Part shown: positions 16,076-28,203 of the stretch, piece by piece
Numbering within the stretch: the first letter of the stretch is position 1
How the letters are laid out: the number at the start of each line of letters is the position of its first letter
Assembly: GCA_025964555.1 (NCBI GenBank)
Contig: JAOPYQ010000034.1
Coordinates: forward strand, 1 to 64,000
DNA from: Thermoleophilia bacterium
Lineage (GTDB): Bacteria; Actinomycetota; Thermoleophilia; Gaiellales; SKUG01
DNA length: 64,000 bases
Direction of reading: 5' to 3'
Notes under the pieces: model-generated
Database searches by the model: none
What the model saw: the letters and a program-made list of their open reading frames with translations, nothing else
Told to the model about the DNA's origin: nothing
Made by a program: the position numbers and the translations under genes

Positions 16076-18724
16076 TCAGGCCTCCGCGTGCGGGTCCTTG
16101 TCCTCGGGCCCGTCCTCGTGGCTCGGGTCGAGGCTCGTCACGTCGTCCACGGCGGGCTGCACGTCGGTCTCCACGACCGGCACGTCGCCCTCGGTGCTCA
16201 GTGACGACGGTGCCGTCGAGACCTCGCCGATCTCGAGCGCGGGCTGTGCATCCGCAGCAGCATCGCCCGGATCGCCGTCGATGACGCGTGCCACCGCGAC
16301 GAGGTGGTGTCCCTCGCGCAGCTTCATCACCGTCACGCCGGAGGCGGAGCGGCTGTAGCGCGACACCTGGTCGACGCTCTGGCGCGTGATCGTGCCCTCG
16401 GACGTGATGAGCATGACGCCCTGGCCCTGCTTGACGCTGAGCGCCGAGACCAGGTGGCCCTTGCCCTCGATGTTGCCGAACGCACGCACGCCCATCGTCG
16501 CACGACCCTTGCGCGGGAAGTCCGAGACCGGGCTGCGCTTGCCGAAGCCCTTCTCGGTGAGCAGCAGCAGCTCGGCGTCGTCCTTGGCGACGTCGATGGA
16601 GATGACCTGGTCGCCCTCGCGCAGCTTCATGCCGGCGACGCCGGCCGCGGTGCGACCCATCGAGCGCACGGAGCTCTCGTGGAAGCGCACGGCCTGGCCG
16701 TTCGCGGAGATGAGCAGCAGGTCGTCATCGCCCGAGGTGAGCGTGACGCCGATGAGCTCGTCGTCCTCGGTCTTGAGGTTGAGGGCGATGATGCCGTCCG
16801 CGCGCAGCTTCGTGTTGTACGCGTTGAACTCGGTCTTCTTCACGACACCCTTCTTGGTGGCCATGATGATGAACTTGTTCTCGTCGTAGTTGCGCGTGCG
16901 GTAGACGGCCTTGACCTGCTCGTCCTCCGCCAGCGGCAGCACGTTCACGAGCGCGCGGCCCTTGTTCTGGCGTGCACCCTCGGGCACCTCGTAGACCTTC
17001 GTGCGGTAGATCTTGCCGACAGAGGTGATGAAGAGCAGGTAGTCGTGCTTGGAGGCGACGAACATGTGCTCGACGTAGTCGCCTTCCTTGAGGTCGAAGC
17101 CGGTGACGCCCACCCCGCCGCGGTTCTGCTGGCGGAAGACGTTCATCGGGGTCGACTTGATGTAGCCCGACTTGGTGATCGTGATCGCCATCGGGGTATC
17201 GGCGATCATCTGCTCGAGGTCGATCTCGCCCTCGTGCGCGGTGATCTCCGAGCGGCGCTCGTCGGAGAACTTCTCGCGCACCTCGATGAGCTCGTCCTTG
17301 AGCATCGCAAACAGCAGCGTCTCGTCGCGCAGGATCGCGAACAGCGATTCGATGCGCGCGATGAGCTCGTCGTACTCTTCCTTGGTGTCGGTCACCGACA
17401 GCTGCGTGAGGCGCGACAGGCGCAGGTCCAGGATCGCCTGGGCCTGCTTCTCGGAGAACTCGAACTCGCCCATGAGCTCGTGGCGGGCGGCCTCGGTGTT
17501 GCGGCTGCCGCGGATGATCGCGATGACGCGGTCGATGTTCTCGATCGCCTTGAGGTAGCCCTCGAGGATGTGTGCACGGTCGCGGGCCTTGTCGAGGCGG
17601 TACTTGGTGCGCCTGGTGAGCACGTCGCGCTGGTGCTCGACGTAGTACATGACCAGGTCTTTGAGGTTGAGCAGCTTCGGCACGCCGTCGACGAGGGCGA
17701 TGTTGTTGATGCCGAACGTCGACTGCAGCGCCGTGTGCTTGTAGAGCTTGTTGAGCACGACCTTGTAGTTCGCGCCGCGCTTGAGCTCCACCACGATGCG
17801 CATGCCCTGGCGGCTCGACTCGTCGCGCAGGCCGTCCTGCGGGATCTCGTCGATGACGCGCTCGCGCACGAGCTCGGCGATCTTCACGACGAGGTTCGCC
17901 TTGTTGACCTGGTACGGGATCTCGGTGATGACGATCGCCGTGCGGCCCTGGCGCAGCTCCTCGTAGTGCGCGCGGGCGCGCATGACGACCTTGCCGCGAC
18001 CGGTCAGGTACGCGTCGCGGATGCCGCCCATGCCGTGGATGATCGCGCCGGTGGGGAAGTCGGGGCCCTTGACGTGCTCCATGATCTGCTCGACCGAGCG
18101 CGTGGGGTCGTCGATGTACGCCATCACGGCGTCGATGACCTCACCGAGGTTGTGCGGCGCCATGTTGGTGGCCATGCCGACCGCGATGCCGGACGAGCCG
18201 TTGACGAGCAGGTTCGGGAAGCGGCTCGGCAGCACGAGCGGCTCGCGCCGCGAGCCGTCGTAGTTGGGGCCGAAGTCGACGGTGTTCTCGTCGATGTCAC
18301 GGAGCATCTCCGTGGCCATCTTGGTCATGCGGCACTCGGTGTAGCGCATCGCCGCTGCGGGGTCGCCGTCGACGGAGCCGAAATTGCCCTGGCCGTCGAC
18401 GAGCGGGTAGCGCAGCGAGAAGTCCTGCGCCATGCGCACGAGGGTGTCGTAGATCGCCGAGTCGCCGTGCGGGTGGTATTCACCCATCGCCTTGCCGACG
18501 ACCTGCGCACTCTTGACGTACTTGCGGTTGGGCTGCAGGCCCGCCTCGTGCATCGCGTACAGCACGCGGCGATGCACCGGCTTGAGCCCGTCACGCGCGT
18601 CGGGGAGCGCGCGAGAGACGATCACGCTCATCGCGTAGTCGAGGAAGGAGCTCTGCATCTCCTTCTCGAGCTCGACCTGCTCGATCCGGCCGCCGCCCAT
18701 CGATCCGCCATCCAACGTACTCAT
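16076..18724 (-). CDS. gyrA: DNA gyrase subunit A
   Basis: This 882-residue breakage-reunion subunit of type IIA topoisomerase forms A2B2 with GyrB and introduces negative supercoils. The catalytic tyrosine is Tyr128 ([10 protein letters not shown]). The quinolone pocket [10 protein letters not shown] keeps Ser89 and Asp93, equivalent to the sensitive E. coli Ser83/Asp87. A GyrA-box-like QNRGGVG (about residue 530) opens the C-terminal beta-pinwheel DNA-wrapping domain. The last 45 residues are an acidic tail ([26 protein letters not shown]), which is known to modulate wrapping in other gyrases. A GGGAGAGGGAG ribosome binding site precedes ATG 18724. The gene lies 51 nt after gyrB and is probably co-transcribed. 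Confidence 0.98.
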   Translation of the reverse strand: MSTLDGGSMGGGRIEQVELEKEMQSSFLDYAMSVIVSRALPDARDGLKPVHRRVLYAMHEAGLQPNRKYVKSAQVVGKAMGEYHPHGDSAIYDTLVRMAQDFSLRYPLVDGQGNFGSVDGDPAAAMRYTECRMTKMATEMLRDIDENTVDFGPNYDGSRREPLVLPSRFPNLLVNGSSGIAVGMATNMAPHNLGEVIDAVMAYIDDPTRSVEQIMEHVKGPDFPTGAIIHGMGGIRDAYLTGRGKVVMRARAHYEELRQGRTAIVITEIPYQVNKANLVVKIAELVRERVIDEIPQDGLRDESSRQGMRIVVELKRGANYKVVLNKLYKHTALQSTFGINNIALVDGVPKLLNLKDLVMYYVEHQRDVLTRRTKYRLDKARDRAHILEGYLKAIENIDRVIAIIRGSRNTEAARHELMGEFEFSEKQAQAILDLRLSRLTQLSVTDTKEEYDELIARIESLFAILRDETLLFAMLKDELIEVREKFSDERRSEITAHEGEIDLEQMIADTPMAITITKSGYIKSTPMNVFRQQNRGGVGVTGFDLKEGDYVEHMFVASKHDYLLFITSVGKIYRTKVYEVPEGARQNKGRALVNVLPLAEDEQVKAVYRTRNYDENKFIIMATKKGVVKKTEFNAYNTKLRADGIIALNLKTEDDELIGVTLTSGDDDLLLISANGQAVRFHESSVRSMGRTAAGVAGMKLREGDQVISIDVAKDDAELLLLTEKGFGKRSPVSDFPRKGRATMGVRAFGNIEGKGHLVSALSVKQGQGVMLITSEGTITRQSVDQVSRYSRSASGVTVMKLREGHHLVAVARVIDGDPGDAAADAQPALEIGEVSTAPSSLSTEGDVPVVETDVQPAVDDVTSLDPSHEDGPEDKDPHAEA

Positions 18725-18775
18725 GAAGTTACTCCCTCTCCCATCAACCAGTCACACGTGCCGCGCAGTGCGCGA

Positions 18776-21211
<2,436 letters not shown>

Positions 21212-21311
21212 TCAACCCGTCAGGCGCTCTCGTCGCCCGATGCGGGAAATGTCACTCGCGCGCGAGTATATCAGTCGGGTACGATGTCAGCCGCCGAATT
21301 CCACGCTACGA

Positions 21312-21755
21312 TCAGCCTTCCGGGCGCATCGCGCGGCGGCGAGCCGTGGCGATCGCGGCGGCGAGCATCTTGGCGCGCAGCGCCGGGTCGTCGATGTGCG
21401 CGACGAGGGCTTCCATGCGGGCCCTCGTGCCCTCGTCCACCGGGGGTGGTTCGGGGCGCGGCTGAGCCTCGAGTCGAGGTGGAGGCCCGCCCGCTCGGGC
21501 CACGATGCGGGTGACGGTGCCGCGTCCCAGCCGGGGGGCGAGCCGTTCGACGAGCTCGAGCTCCATCATCGTGATCGTCTGCGCCCACGCCGACGAGCTG
21601 CAGCGAATCGACAGCGTGCCGTTGCGCAGCGCCGTCGGTGTGGCCACGCGAGCGAGGTCCGGTCCGACCACCTCGTGGAAGGTCGCGACCACCGCGCCGA
21701 ATCCGCGGCCGAGGCCGCCCAGGCCGGCGCGCAGCGCCTCGGCGCCATCGGCCAT
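21312..21755 (-). CDS. dciA: DciA-like replicative helicase loader/operator (DUF721)
   Basis: This 147-residue protein has the DUF721 pattern (VGPDLARVATPTALRNGTLSIRCSSSAWAQ, MELELVERL) between recF and gyrB, the usual actinobacterial position. DciA helps load the DnaB helicase in bacteria that lack DnaC/DnaI. The C-terminus is Arg/Pro-rich and disordered-looking. The start is uncertain. ATG 21755 lacks a ribosome binding site and lies 54 nt after the recF stop at 21809. An upstream non-ATG start overlapping recF is possible, and translational coupling would fit. Confidence 0.8.
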   Translation of the reverse strand: MADGAEALRAGLGGLGRGFGAVVATFHEVVGPDLARVATPTALRNGTLSIRCSSSAWAQTITMMELELVERLAPRLGRGTVTRIVARAGGPPPRLEAQPRPEPPPVDEGTRARMEALVAHIDDPALRAKMLAAAIATARRRAMRPEG

Positions 21756-21808
21756 CGACTGTGGGCCACGACGCGGCAGCTTGCCGCCGCTGCGGTTGGT
21801 CGTTCGCG

Positions 21809-22927
21809 TTACGCGGGGCTGTCGTGGTCGGTCGGATCCCAAGTCTGTACCTGCCCGGAGGTTACCGCCAGCACGTGCAGCGCGTCGAGCACCTCGTCCA
21901 GATGGGCAGGTGGCTCGGTGCTCGTGACGATCACCTGTGCGAGCGGAGCCAGCATCGACGTGAGGCGGCGACGGCGGTCCTGGTCGAGCTCCGACCACGG
22001 CTCGTCGAGCAGCACGACCGGTTCGATCCCGAGATGCGCGGTCAACGCGTCGCGGGCCGCGAACGTGAACGCGAGCAGAGCAGCGCGTTGCTCACCGGCG
22101 GAGCCGAACGCACGCAGGTCGCGGCCGGCGACTCGCGGAAGGATGTCGTCGAGATGTGGACCCAGCAGCGTCGATCCGCGGCGGCGCTCTGCCGACTCCA
22201 GCTCGGCTGCATCCGCTGCCAGGTCGCCGCTGCCGCGCAGCTCCGCTGCGAACGTCGCATCCGCGAGCCCCGTCAGTTCGGCGAAGCGAGCGGCGTGGGG
22301 CTCGGCGATCAGCTCGAGGAAGCGGCTGCGCTGGTCGCGGAACGCTGCGCCGTGCTCGAGCAGCTGCTGCGTCCAGGGCGCGAGCTGCTCGGCAACGTCG
22401 TGGCCGATCTTCGCGCGACGAAGGAGAGCGTTTCGCTGCTGCAGCGCGGCGGCGTAGTCGCGCTGGGTTCGTGCCGCTGAGGGCACCAGCCGCGCGGCGA
22501 GCTGGTCGACGAGTGCGCGGCGGCGCTGCGGGGCGCCGCGAATGACGAGCAGTCGCTCGGGCAGGAACGTCACGACGGGTACCTGGCGGGAGAACTCCTC
22601 CACGCTCCGGGCCGGGGAACCATCCACGCGCAGCTGCTTGCCCTTGCCGTGCTGGAAGACGACGTCGCGGTCGTGTTGGTCGTCTCCCACCAGGACCGTG
22701 GCAGCGATGCGGCCGGCGGCCTCGCCTTCGCGCACCAGCCGCAGCTCGCTGCTCGTGCGCGGCGACGCTCCTGACAGCACGACCGCACACGCCTCGAGCA
22801 GGTTGGTCTTGCCGACGCCGTTCGCGCCGACCAGCACCGTGGTGCCGCCGCCGAGCTCCAGGTCGAGTCGCGGATAGGTGCGGATCTCGTGGAGTGTCAG
22901 TCGCGTGATGCGGGCCGACGACGACAT
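21809..22927 (-). CDS. recF: DNA replication and repair protein RecF
   Basis: This 372-residue SMC-like ABC ATPase binds gapped DNA and helps RecOR load RecA. Walker A is LVGANGVGKTN (about residue 34), the signature is AFGSAGEQRAALL (about 280), and Walker B is PVVLLDEPWSELD (about 310, DEP in place of the frequent DDV). It lies 30 nt after dnaN in the leftward origin block. ATG 22927 gives the family N-terminus ITRLTLHEIRTYPRLDLEL. Confidence 0.95.
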   Translation of the reverse strand: MSSSARITRLTLHEIRTYPRLDLELGGGTTVLVGANGVGKTNLLEACAVVLSGASPRTSSELRLVREGEAAGRIAATVLVGDDQHDRDVVFQHGKGKQLRVDGSPARSVEEFSRQVPVVTFLPERLLVIRGAPQRRRALVDQLAARLVPSAARTQRDYAAALQQRNALLRRAKIGHDVAEQLAPWTQQLLEHGAAFRDQRSRFLELIAEPHAARFAELTGLADATFAAELRGSGDLAADAAELESAERRRGSTLLGPHLDDILPRVAGRDLRAFGSAGEQRAALLAFTFAARDALTAHLGIEPVVLLDEPWSELDQDRRRRLTSMLAPLAQVIVTSTEPPAHLDEVLDALHVLAVTSGQVQTWDPTDHDSPA

Positions 22928-22957
22928 GTCAGTGCGTGCCCTGCGGTGTCAGTCGCA

Positions 22958-24079
22958 CTACTCCGGCAGGCGGACCGGCATGATGAGGTACAGCAGCGTG
23001 CCGTCCTCGCCGCTCAGCAGGCCCGGGCGCAGCGGCGAGATGAGCTGCAGCGTCACGGTGTCGTCGTCGAAGGACTGCACGCCGTCGCGCAGGTAGTCGG
23101 CGTTGAACCCGATCGTCAGGTCCTCGCCCTCGTACTTGATCGGCAGCGACTCCTCGGCCGAGCCGATGTCCTGCGTGGCGGCCGACACGGTCAGCTGCCC
23201 CGTCGAGAACGCCAGGCGCACCGGGTTGCGCTGCGCGACGACGCGAGCTCGGTTGACGACGTCGAGCAGCGCGGCGCGATCGATGACCGCCTCGTGCTCG
23301 AAGGCCTGCGGGATCAGCTGCGTGTGGTTGGGGAACTGGCCTTCGATGCGGCGGGCGGTCACCCAGGTCTCGTCGACGCCGAACAGCACCTGGCCGGCCT
23401 CGATGCCGATCGCGATCGACGCTGCGGCGGATGCGTCGGCGATGCGGGTGAGCTCGTTGAGGGCGCGTGCCGGGATGATCGCCTCGACCGGCTCGGGCAG
23501 GTCGGTCTGGATCGCCGTGTCGCGAACGCTCAGTCGGTAGCTGTCGGTGGCGACCATGGTCAGCTTCTCGGAGCTGATCTGCACCTTCACGCCGGTCAGC
23601 ACCGGTCGCGACTCGTCGGTCGATGCAGCACGGCTGACGGCCGAGACGGTCTCCATGAGCGCGTCGCGGTCGAGCGAGAACAGGTTCCCGGTCGTGGCCG
23701 GCAGCTGCGGGAAGTCATCGGTGTTGAACACGTGCTGCTCGTAGCGTGCTCCGTCGGATTCGATGACGAGCATGCCCTCGGCGAGGCGCAGCTGGACGGT
23801 CTCGCCGCCGAGCGATCGCATGATGTCGAGCAGCAGCTTGCCGGGAACGACGACGACGCCGTCGGTGTCGATCTGTGCGGGAACCCGGGTTCGGACCGAC
23901 AGCTCCATGTCAGTCGCGGCCAGGTGGAGCTCGCCACCGTGTGCTGCGATCTGGATACCGGCGAGCACCTGGATCGAGGATCGCTTGCTCGTGCCCTTCT
24001 CGACGACCTGCAGGTGACGCAGCAGGCTCTCGCGATCACATGTGGCGTCCATGGTCACCGCTCCCATCACAGTACTCAT
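22958..24079 (-). CDS. dnaN: DNA polymerase III beta subunit (sliding clamp)
   Basis: This 373-residue ring-forming processivity clamp has three tandem clamp folds visible from repeated LATDxELSVR-like segments (LHLAATDMELSVRT, TMVATDSYRLSVRD). The C-terminus YLIMPVRLPE supplies the MPVR-type partner-binding pocket edge. A purine-rich leader with GAAGAGGTAACTG precedes ATG 24079. A GTG-free alternative at residue 10 (MDATCDRES) would also fit family starts. dnaA lies 212 nt upstream. Confidence 0.97.
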   Translation of the reverse strand: MSTVMGAVTMDATCDRESLLRHLQVVEKGTSKRSSIQVLAGIQIAAHGGELHLAATDMELSVRTRVPAQIDTDGVVVVPGKLLLDIMRSLGGETVQLRLAEGMLVIESDGARYEQHVFNTDDFPQLPATTGNLFSLDRDALMETVSAVSRAASTDESRPVLTGVKVQISSEKLTMVATDSYRLSVRDTAIQTDLPEPVEAIIPARALNELTRIADASAAASIAIGIEAGQVLFGVDETWVTARRIEGQFPNHTQLIPQAFEHEAVIDRAALLDVVNRARVVAQRNPVRLAFSTGQLTVSAATQDIGSAEESLPIKYEGEDLTIGFNADYLRDGVQSFDDDTVTLQLISPLRPGLLSGEDGTLLYLIMPVRLPE

Positions 24080-24291
24080 CAGTTACCTCTTCTTCTATCT
24101 TCTTTGTTGACTGTAGTAGGAGCGTGAATGCCGGGGACAACCCCGGAAGTTCCTGCTCATGTCGCAATTCTGGATGCCAATGCTGCTGGGTGCGGATCGG
24201 GGATGGATCGGGGTTCGTCCCCAGGGGCCTCGTTCATGCCCGCTCGATCCACGTCCTGTCCTGCGTCTGTCCGCAGCCGTGATGCCTGATC
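24080..24291. promoter_or_regulatory. dnaA-dnaN intergenic region with DnaA-box-like sites
   Basis: This 212-bp gap holds two 9-mers one mismatch from TTGTCCCCA: CGGGGACAA (24132-24140, reverse) and TCGTCCCCA (24215-24223). In many actinomycetes the second half of oriC or the dnaN promoter lies here. Transcription of dnaN is likely to start in the purine/T-rich stretch near 24090-24120. Confidence 0.45.
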
Positions 24292-25956
24292 TTACCGTCC
24301 CGCGCCGACACTCCCTGCGGTTCCGCTGCGCACCTGCTGGGTGAGATGCACGACCAGGTCGTGTACCTCCCGGTCCTTGCGCATCTTCTCGTCGACCTGC
24401 CGCTCGGCGTGCAGGACGGTGGAGTGGTCCTTGCGGTTGAAGCGACGAGCGACCTGCGTGGAGGGCGCGCCGACCAGCGTGCGTGACAGGTACATGCCGA
24501 TCTGTCGGGGCAGCGTCAGCGACTGCGTGCGACGCGGACTGAGCAGCTCGTCGCGGTCGAGCGCGAAGTGTTCGCACACGACGTCCTGGATGCGTTCGAT
24601 GGTGACGGCCGTCGACTGCTCCGGGGCATACGACTCGAGCACGCTCGTCGCCAGCTCCAGCGTCACCGGTCGGTTCGACAGCGACGCGGCTGCCACGACC
24701 CGGGTGAGTGCACCTTCGAGCTCGCGCACGTTGGTGGTGATGCGCTCGGCGATCGCCTCGAGCACCTCGGCGGGAAGTTCGGCGAACTGGTCGGACTGCG
24801 CCTTCTTGCGCAGGATCGCGACGCGCGTCTCGCGATCGGGCGTGTCGATGTCGGCGATGAGTCCCCATGCGAAGCGCGAGCGCAGTCGATCCTCGAGCTT
24901 GGGGATGCGGTCGGGCTTGCAGTCGCTGGTGAGCACGATCTGTCGACCGCCCTGGTGCAGGTCGTTGAAGATGTGGAAGAGCTCCTCCTGCATCCACGAT
25001 CCCTTGCCGGCCAGGAACTGGACGTCGTCCATGAGCAGCACGTCCACGCCGCGGAAGTACGCCTTGAACCGATCGCGCGTGTCGCGGCCCGCGCCGCCGA
25101 GCTTGGACTGCTGGATCGCGTGCAGGAAGCGCGCGAGGAACTGCTCGGTCGTGATGTAGGCGATGCGAGCATCCGGTCGCGTGTCGCGCACGTAGTTGCC
25201 GATCGCGTGCAGCAGGTGCGTCTTGCCGAGGCCGGTGCCACCGTGCACGAACAATGGATTGTAGCTCTGTGCAGGCGATTCCGCGACCGAGAGCGCCGCG
25301 GCGTGGACCATCTGGTTGCCCGGCCCGATCACGAACGTCTCGAAGCGATACTTGTCGTTGAGCTGCTGGACGCCGGCCAGGTCGGCATCCACGACCATGC
25401 GAGGCGCAGCGATCGACGCGCCGTCGGCGTGCTGCATGCCGCCGCTGTAAGGCGCGGGGTGTGCTGCAGCATCCGTTGCGGCACCCGCATCGAGGGTCAT
25501 GCTCGGAAGCAGGTCGCCAGCAGCGAGCTCCGCGCGAAGCTGCGCCGAGGTCATCACGTCACCGTTGCTGCGACCGACGCCGGGATCGTCGCCGCCGCCG
25601 ACACCGACGGGCGCGACGACGTCATGGCTCACATGTGCGCGTGCCGCACGCGCGAGATCCTCGTGCGGACCATCTTCGGGACCCACGATGTCGACCGGTG
25701 CGCCGACGCGGGCGACGATCACGACCTCGAGCGGGACGCCCGCGACCTGCGCGACCGTGTCCTGCAGCACGCCACGGAAGCGCTCGTCGACCCAGCGCGC
25801 GGCGAAGTCGTTGACGACCTCCACCACGATGCGCTCGGCGCCGAGCTCCACGGCCTGCGCGCCCGCGAACCACGAGCACCAGTCCTGTGACGAGATTCGG
25901 TCTCGCAGCGCTTCCGCGACCTGCGACCAGAACCCTCGAACGGAATCATCCACCAT
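24292..25956 (-). CDS. dnaA: Chromosomal replication initiator protein DnaA
   Basis: This 554-residue AAA+ initiator melts oriC and helps load the helicase. Domain I covers about residues 1-85 ([28 protein letters not shown]). A long low-complexity domain II runs to about 195. Domain III has Walker [10 protein letters not shown] (about 238) and Walker B LLMDDVQF (about 303). Domain IV ends with the DNA-binding signature [14 protein letters not shown] (about 503-516). This differs from the common FGGRDHTTV or FGGRDHSTV by Asn and Arg in the first positions. The neighbouring boxes read TTATCCCCA rather than TTATCCACA. ATG 25956 has a weak AAGGTGG upstream. Confidence 0.97.
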   Translation of the reverse strand: MVDDSVRGFWSQVAEALRDRISSQDWCSWFAGAQAVELGAERIVVEVVNDFAARWVDERFRGVLQDTVAQVAGVPLEVVIVARVGAPVDIVGPEDGPHEDLARAARAHVSHDVVAPVGVGGGDDPGVGRSNGDVMTSAQLRAELAAGDLLPSMTLDAGAATDAAAHPAPYSGGMQHADGASIAAPRMVVDADLAGVQQLNDKYRFETFVIGPGNQMVHAAALSVAESPAQSYNPLFVHGGTGLGKTHLLHAIGNYVRDTRPDARIAYITTEQFLARFLHAIQQSKLGGAGRDTRDRFKAYFRGVDVLLMDDVQFLAGKGSWMQEELFHIFNDLHQGGRQIVLTSDCKPDRIPKLEDRLRSRFAWGLIADIDTPDRETRVAILRKKAQSDQFAELPAEVLEAIAERITTNVRELEGALTRVVAAASLSNRPVTLELATSVLESYAPEQSTAVTIERIQDVVCEHFALDRDELLSPRRTQSLTLPRQIGMYLSRTLVGAPSTQVARRFNRKDHSTVLHAERQVDEKMRKDREVHDLVVHLTQQVRSGTAGSVGAGR

Positions 25957-26442
25957 CAGTACTCAGCCACCTTGCCCAAAACATCATGTCGGCCCTTCCC
26001 TGGACCCCCGCGCGAGCCCCCACAGGCCCGTATGCGCGAAGTCGCCACGATAGCCGCCCCTCGAACCAGACGCAACGCGAATGTCAGTCGGAAGGTCGCC
26101 ACGGCCACGATCTGTCCCTCGACCGCCTCTCGAGGGTGTGTCGGTTCATCCCCGCAATCCCCGAACCTGTCCCCACGAACCCTCGACTCGACGCCGAACT
26201 CATCCCCCGTATCCACAGGTTATCCCCACGAATTGCCCTCAAGTGTGGGGATGAGGGTGGGGACGGCGGGGATAGGCGGCCACATTCGCAAGGTTTTCGG
26301 ATTGGTGGTCCACATGGCCCCCACGCAATCCCCGCCGCCGCGTCGGAGCACCCGGACCGGGGGCGCTCCAGGTCGACGCAGCACGGGCACCGGACGCACT
26401 CCGCTGCGCCGAGGGCCGCAGTCCGGTATCATTGCCCGTCTT
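25957..26442. other. Putative chromosomal replication origin (oriC)
   Basis: This 486-bp non-coding gap between divergent dnaA and rpmH is rich in TCCCCA-type 9-mers. These are CTGTCCCCA (26167-26175), GTATCCACA (26209-26217), TTATCCCCA (26220-26228), TGGGGATGA (26246-26254, reverse), TGGGGACGG (26258-26266, reverse) and CGGGGATAG (26267-26275, reverse). The tightest cluster is 26167-26275, with sites in both orientations meeting near 26240. A modestly T-rich stretch follows at about 26290-26310. Gene order and box clustering support an origin. The exact unwinding element is not identified. Confidence 0.8.
26427..26432 (+). promoter_or_regulatory. -10 hexamer of rpmH
   Basis: TATCAT lies 10 nt before ATG 26443, implying a leader of only a few nucleotides. 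Confidence 0.45.
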
Positions 26443-26577
26443 ATGAAGCGTACTTACCAGCCAAACAAGCGCCGTCGCGCCAAGAAGCACGGTTTCCGCA
26501 AGCGAATGTCGACGAAGGCCGGCCGACTCGTGCTCAAGGCACGACGTGGTCGAGGCCGAGCCAAGCTCAGCGCCTGA
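26443..26577 (+). CDS. rpmH: 50S ribosomal protein L34
   Basis: This 44-residue basic protein has the typical L34 sequence ([22 protein letters not shown], in part). It is a late-assembling component of the large ribosomal subunit. No Shine-Dalgarno sequence is present; the TATCAT box 10 nt upstream suggests a nearly leaderless mRNA. rnpA follows after 3 nt. Confidence 0.98.
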   Translation: MKRTYQPNKRRRAKKHGFRKRMSTKAGRLVLKARRGRGRAKLSA

Positions 26578-26580
26578 CGC

Positions 26581-26970
26581 GTGGCCGACGCAGCCCGCAA
26601 GTCGAGGCTGTCCCGCTCTGCCGAGTTCGACCGCGTCTATCGCAGCGGCCGATCGGCGCAGCACCGCCTGCTTGTCCTCTACCGGTTCGACCGGCCTGAA
26701 GACGTACCCGCAGGTGGTGCATCCGGCGACCAGAGCCGGATCGGCATCACCGTCTCCAAGAAGGTCGGCGGGGCGGTGGAGCGAAATCGCATCAAGCGCC
26801 AGCTGCGCGAGGTGCTGCAGGCGAGCGACCTGCTCGACGGAACCGCCGATTACGTGGCGATCGCCCGTCCGGGCCTCCCTGAAAAGGTCGAGGCCGATGG
26901 ATTCGACGCACTGGTGGAGATCGTCGCAGACCTGGCCGCGAAGCTGCAGCCAGCTACCACCAAGCGATGA
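26581..26970 (+). CDS. rnpA: Ribonuclease P protein component
   Basis: This 129-residue protein subunit assists the RnpB ribozyme in maturing tRNA 5' ends. The conserved segments SRSAEFDRVYRSGRSA, GITVSKKVGGAVERNRIKRQLRE (signature RNR) and the length are typical. GTG 26581 follows the rpmH stop by 3 nt. The stop overlaps the yidD start in ATGA. Confidence 0.96.
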   Translation: MADAARKSRLSRSAEFDRVYRSGRSAQHRLLVLYRFDRPEDVPAGGASGDQSRIGITVSKKVGGAVERNRIKRQLREVLQASDLLDGTADYVAIARPGLPEKVEADGFDALVEIVADLAAKLQPATTKR

Positions 26971-27263
26971 GCCCCGGGCTCCGAAGCGTTTCACGTGAAA
27001 CGCTGCTGCTGCCGGTCCACACCTGGCGGCTGATCTCCCGCACCATCCTTCCGCCGCGGTGCAAGTACCACCCGTCGTGCTCGCAGTACTGCCTCGATGC
27101 GGTCCGCCAGCGCGGCGTCTTCGCCGGCGTCGCGCTCGCCGCCTGGCGGCTGCTGCGCTGCAATCCGTGGTCGCTCGGCGGCATCGACCACGTGCCCCGT
27201 TCGGGTTTTCGCTCCACCGCCAGTTCGCAGCGACGCCTCGACCCCCCAGAATCGACGCAGTAG
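26967..27263 (+). CDS. yidD: Membrane protein insertion efficiency factor YidD
   Basis: This 98-residue peripheral membrane protein assists YidC-mediated insertion. It has the family core PVHTWRLISRTILPPRCKYHPSCSQYCLDAVRQRG (read in parts), with the conserved cysteines and the CNPWSLGGIDHVP end. It starts inside the last codons of rnpA (ATGA). Its first ten codons contain a complete parS palindrome encoding VSRET, so the N-terminus doubles as a partition site. Confidence 0.93.
   Translation: MSPGLRSVSRETLLLPVHTWRLISRTILPPRCKYHPSCSQYCLDAVRQRGVFAGVALAAWRLLRCNPWSLGGIDHVPRSGFRSTASSQRRLDPPESTQ
26987..27002. promoter_or_regulatory. parS centromere site 1 (inside yidD)
   Basis: CGTTTCACGTGAAACG is a perfect 16-bp palindrome that differs from the canonical parS (TGTTTCACGTGAAACA) only in the outer base pair. 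It is probably bound by the ParB encoded at 29440. Confidence 0.9.
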
Positions 27264-27325
27264 CGCGGGTTTGTGACCCACCGCGCACTGCCGATGCGGC
27301 CCCCCGCCCGGACCCTCGAATCGGC

Positions 27326-27331
27326 TAGGAT
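27326..27331 (+). promoter_or_regulatory. Leaderless -10 hexamer for yidC
   Basis: TAGGAT lies exactly 6 nt before GTG 27338, with no Shine-Dalgarno sequence. Confidence 0.5.
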
Positions 27332-27337
27332 TCCCGC

Positions 27338-28201
27338 GTGACTCTCTCCGCTGGAATTCTCGCTCCCATCGAATCCGTCCTCGGCGACCTGCTCGTGTGG
27401 ATCCACACGACGGCCGGGTTCACCTGGGCCTGGTCGATCATCGCCCTGACCGCCATCGTGCGCCTGGCGATCTTCCCGATCACGGCGAAGCAGACGCGAT
27501 CGTCGCTGGCGATGCAGCGCCTCGCGCCGTACCAGAAGCAGCTCGCGGCGAAGTACAAGGACGACCGCGCGGCGCTCAACCAGGCGGTGATGGAGTTCTA
27601 CAAGGACAACAAGGTCAACCCGCTCGCCTCGTGCCTGCCGCTGGTCATCCAGATCCCGATCTTCCTGTCGCTGTTCTTCGTGCTCAAGCACCCGGAGACG
27701 TTCTCCGGTCACAGCGGCGACTTCTCCTGGCTGGGCGGCTTCATCGACGACATCCGCCAGAACATCAACAACGGCATGAGCGGCAAGGCGATGTCGAAGT
27801 TCACGCCTGACGTCGTCAAGAACCCCGCCGCGTCGGGCTGGATCCTGCTGCTCGTGTACATCGGCTCGCAGATGCTCTCCACCGTCACGATGATGACGAG
27901 CCCGAATCCGCAGCAGAAGTGGATCTTCATGCTCCTGCCGCTCTTTTTCGCGCCGTTCATCCTTCGCTTCCCGGTGGGCGTGATGCTCTACTGGATCACC
28001 ACGAACCTGTGGTCGCTGTTCCAGTACCTGCTCGTCGTGCGCTTCACGAACACCGACAAGGAAGTCGTGATGCCTGCTGATTCCAAGGGCCGGAAGAAGG
28101 TCGTGGCACCGAAGGCGTCGAACAAGGCAGGTGCGACGTCCGCAGCCAGCTCTTCGGGCGGCCCATCCACCACGCCCCGACGCAACAAGAGGCGGAAGTA
28201 G
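27338..28201 (+). CDS. yidC: Membrane protein insertase YidC (short, Gram-positive/actinobacterial type)
   Basis: This 287-residue insertase folds or inserts membrane proteins with or without SecYEG. It has an N-terminal helix (FTWAWSIIALTAIVRLAIFPI), the cytoplasmic coiled region with LAPYQKQLAAKYKDDRAALNQ and the second core helix LASCLPLVIQIPIFLSLFFVL. Three further helices follow, including VGVMLYWITTNLWSLFQYLL. A basic tail (RRNKRRK) can contact ribosomes. The large periplasmic domain of Gram-negative YidC and a lipoprotein signal are both absent. GTG 27338 is supported by the TAGGAT box 6 nt upstream. jag follows after 2 nt. Confidence 0.95.
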   Translation: MTLSAGILAPIESVLGDLLVWIHTTAGFTWAWSIIALTAIVRLAIFPITAKQTRSSLAMQRLAPYQKQLAAKYKDDRAALNQAVMEFYKDNKVNPLASCLPLVIQIPIFLSLFFVLKHPETFSGHSGDFSWLGGFIDDIRQNINNGMSGKAMSKFTPDVVKNPAASGWILLLVYIGSQMLSTVTMMTSPNPQQKWIFMLLPLFFAPFILRFPVGVMLYWITTNLWSLFQYLLVVRFTNTDKEVVMPADSKGRKKVVAPKASNKAGATSAASSSGGPSTTPRRNKRRK

Positions 28202-28203
28202 TC

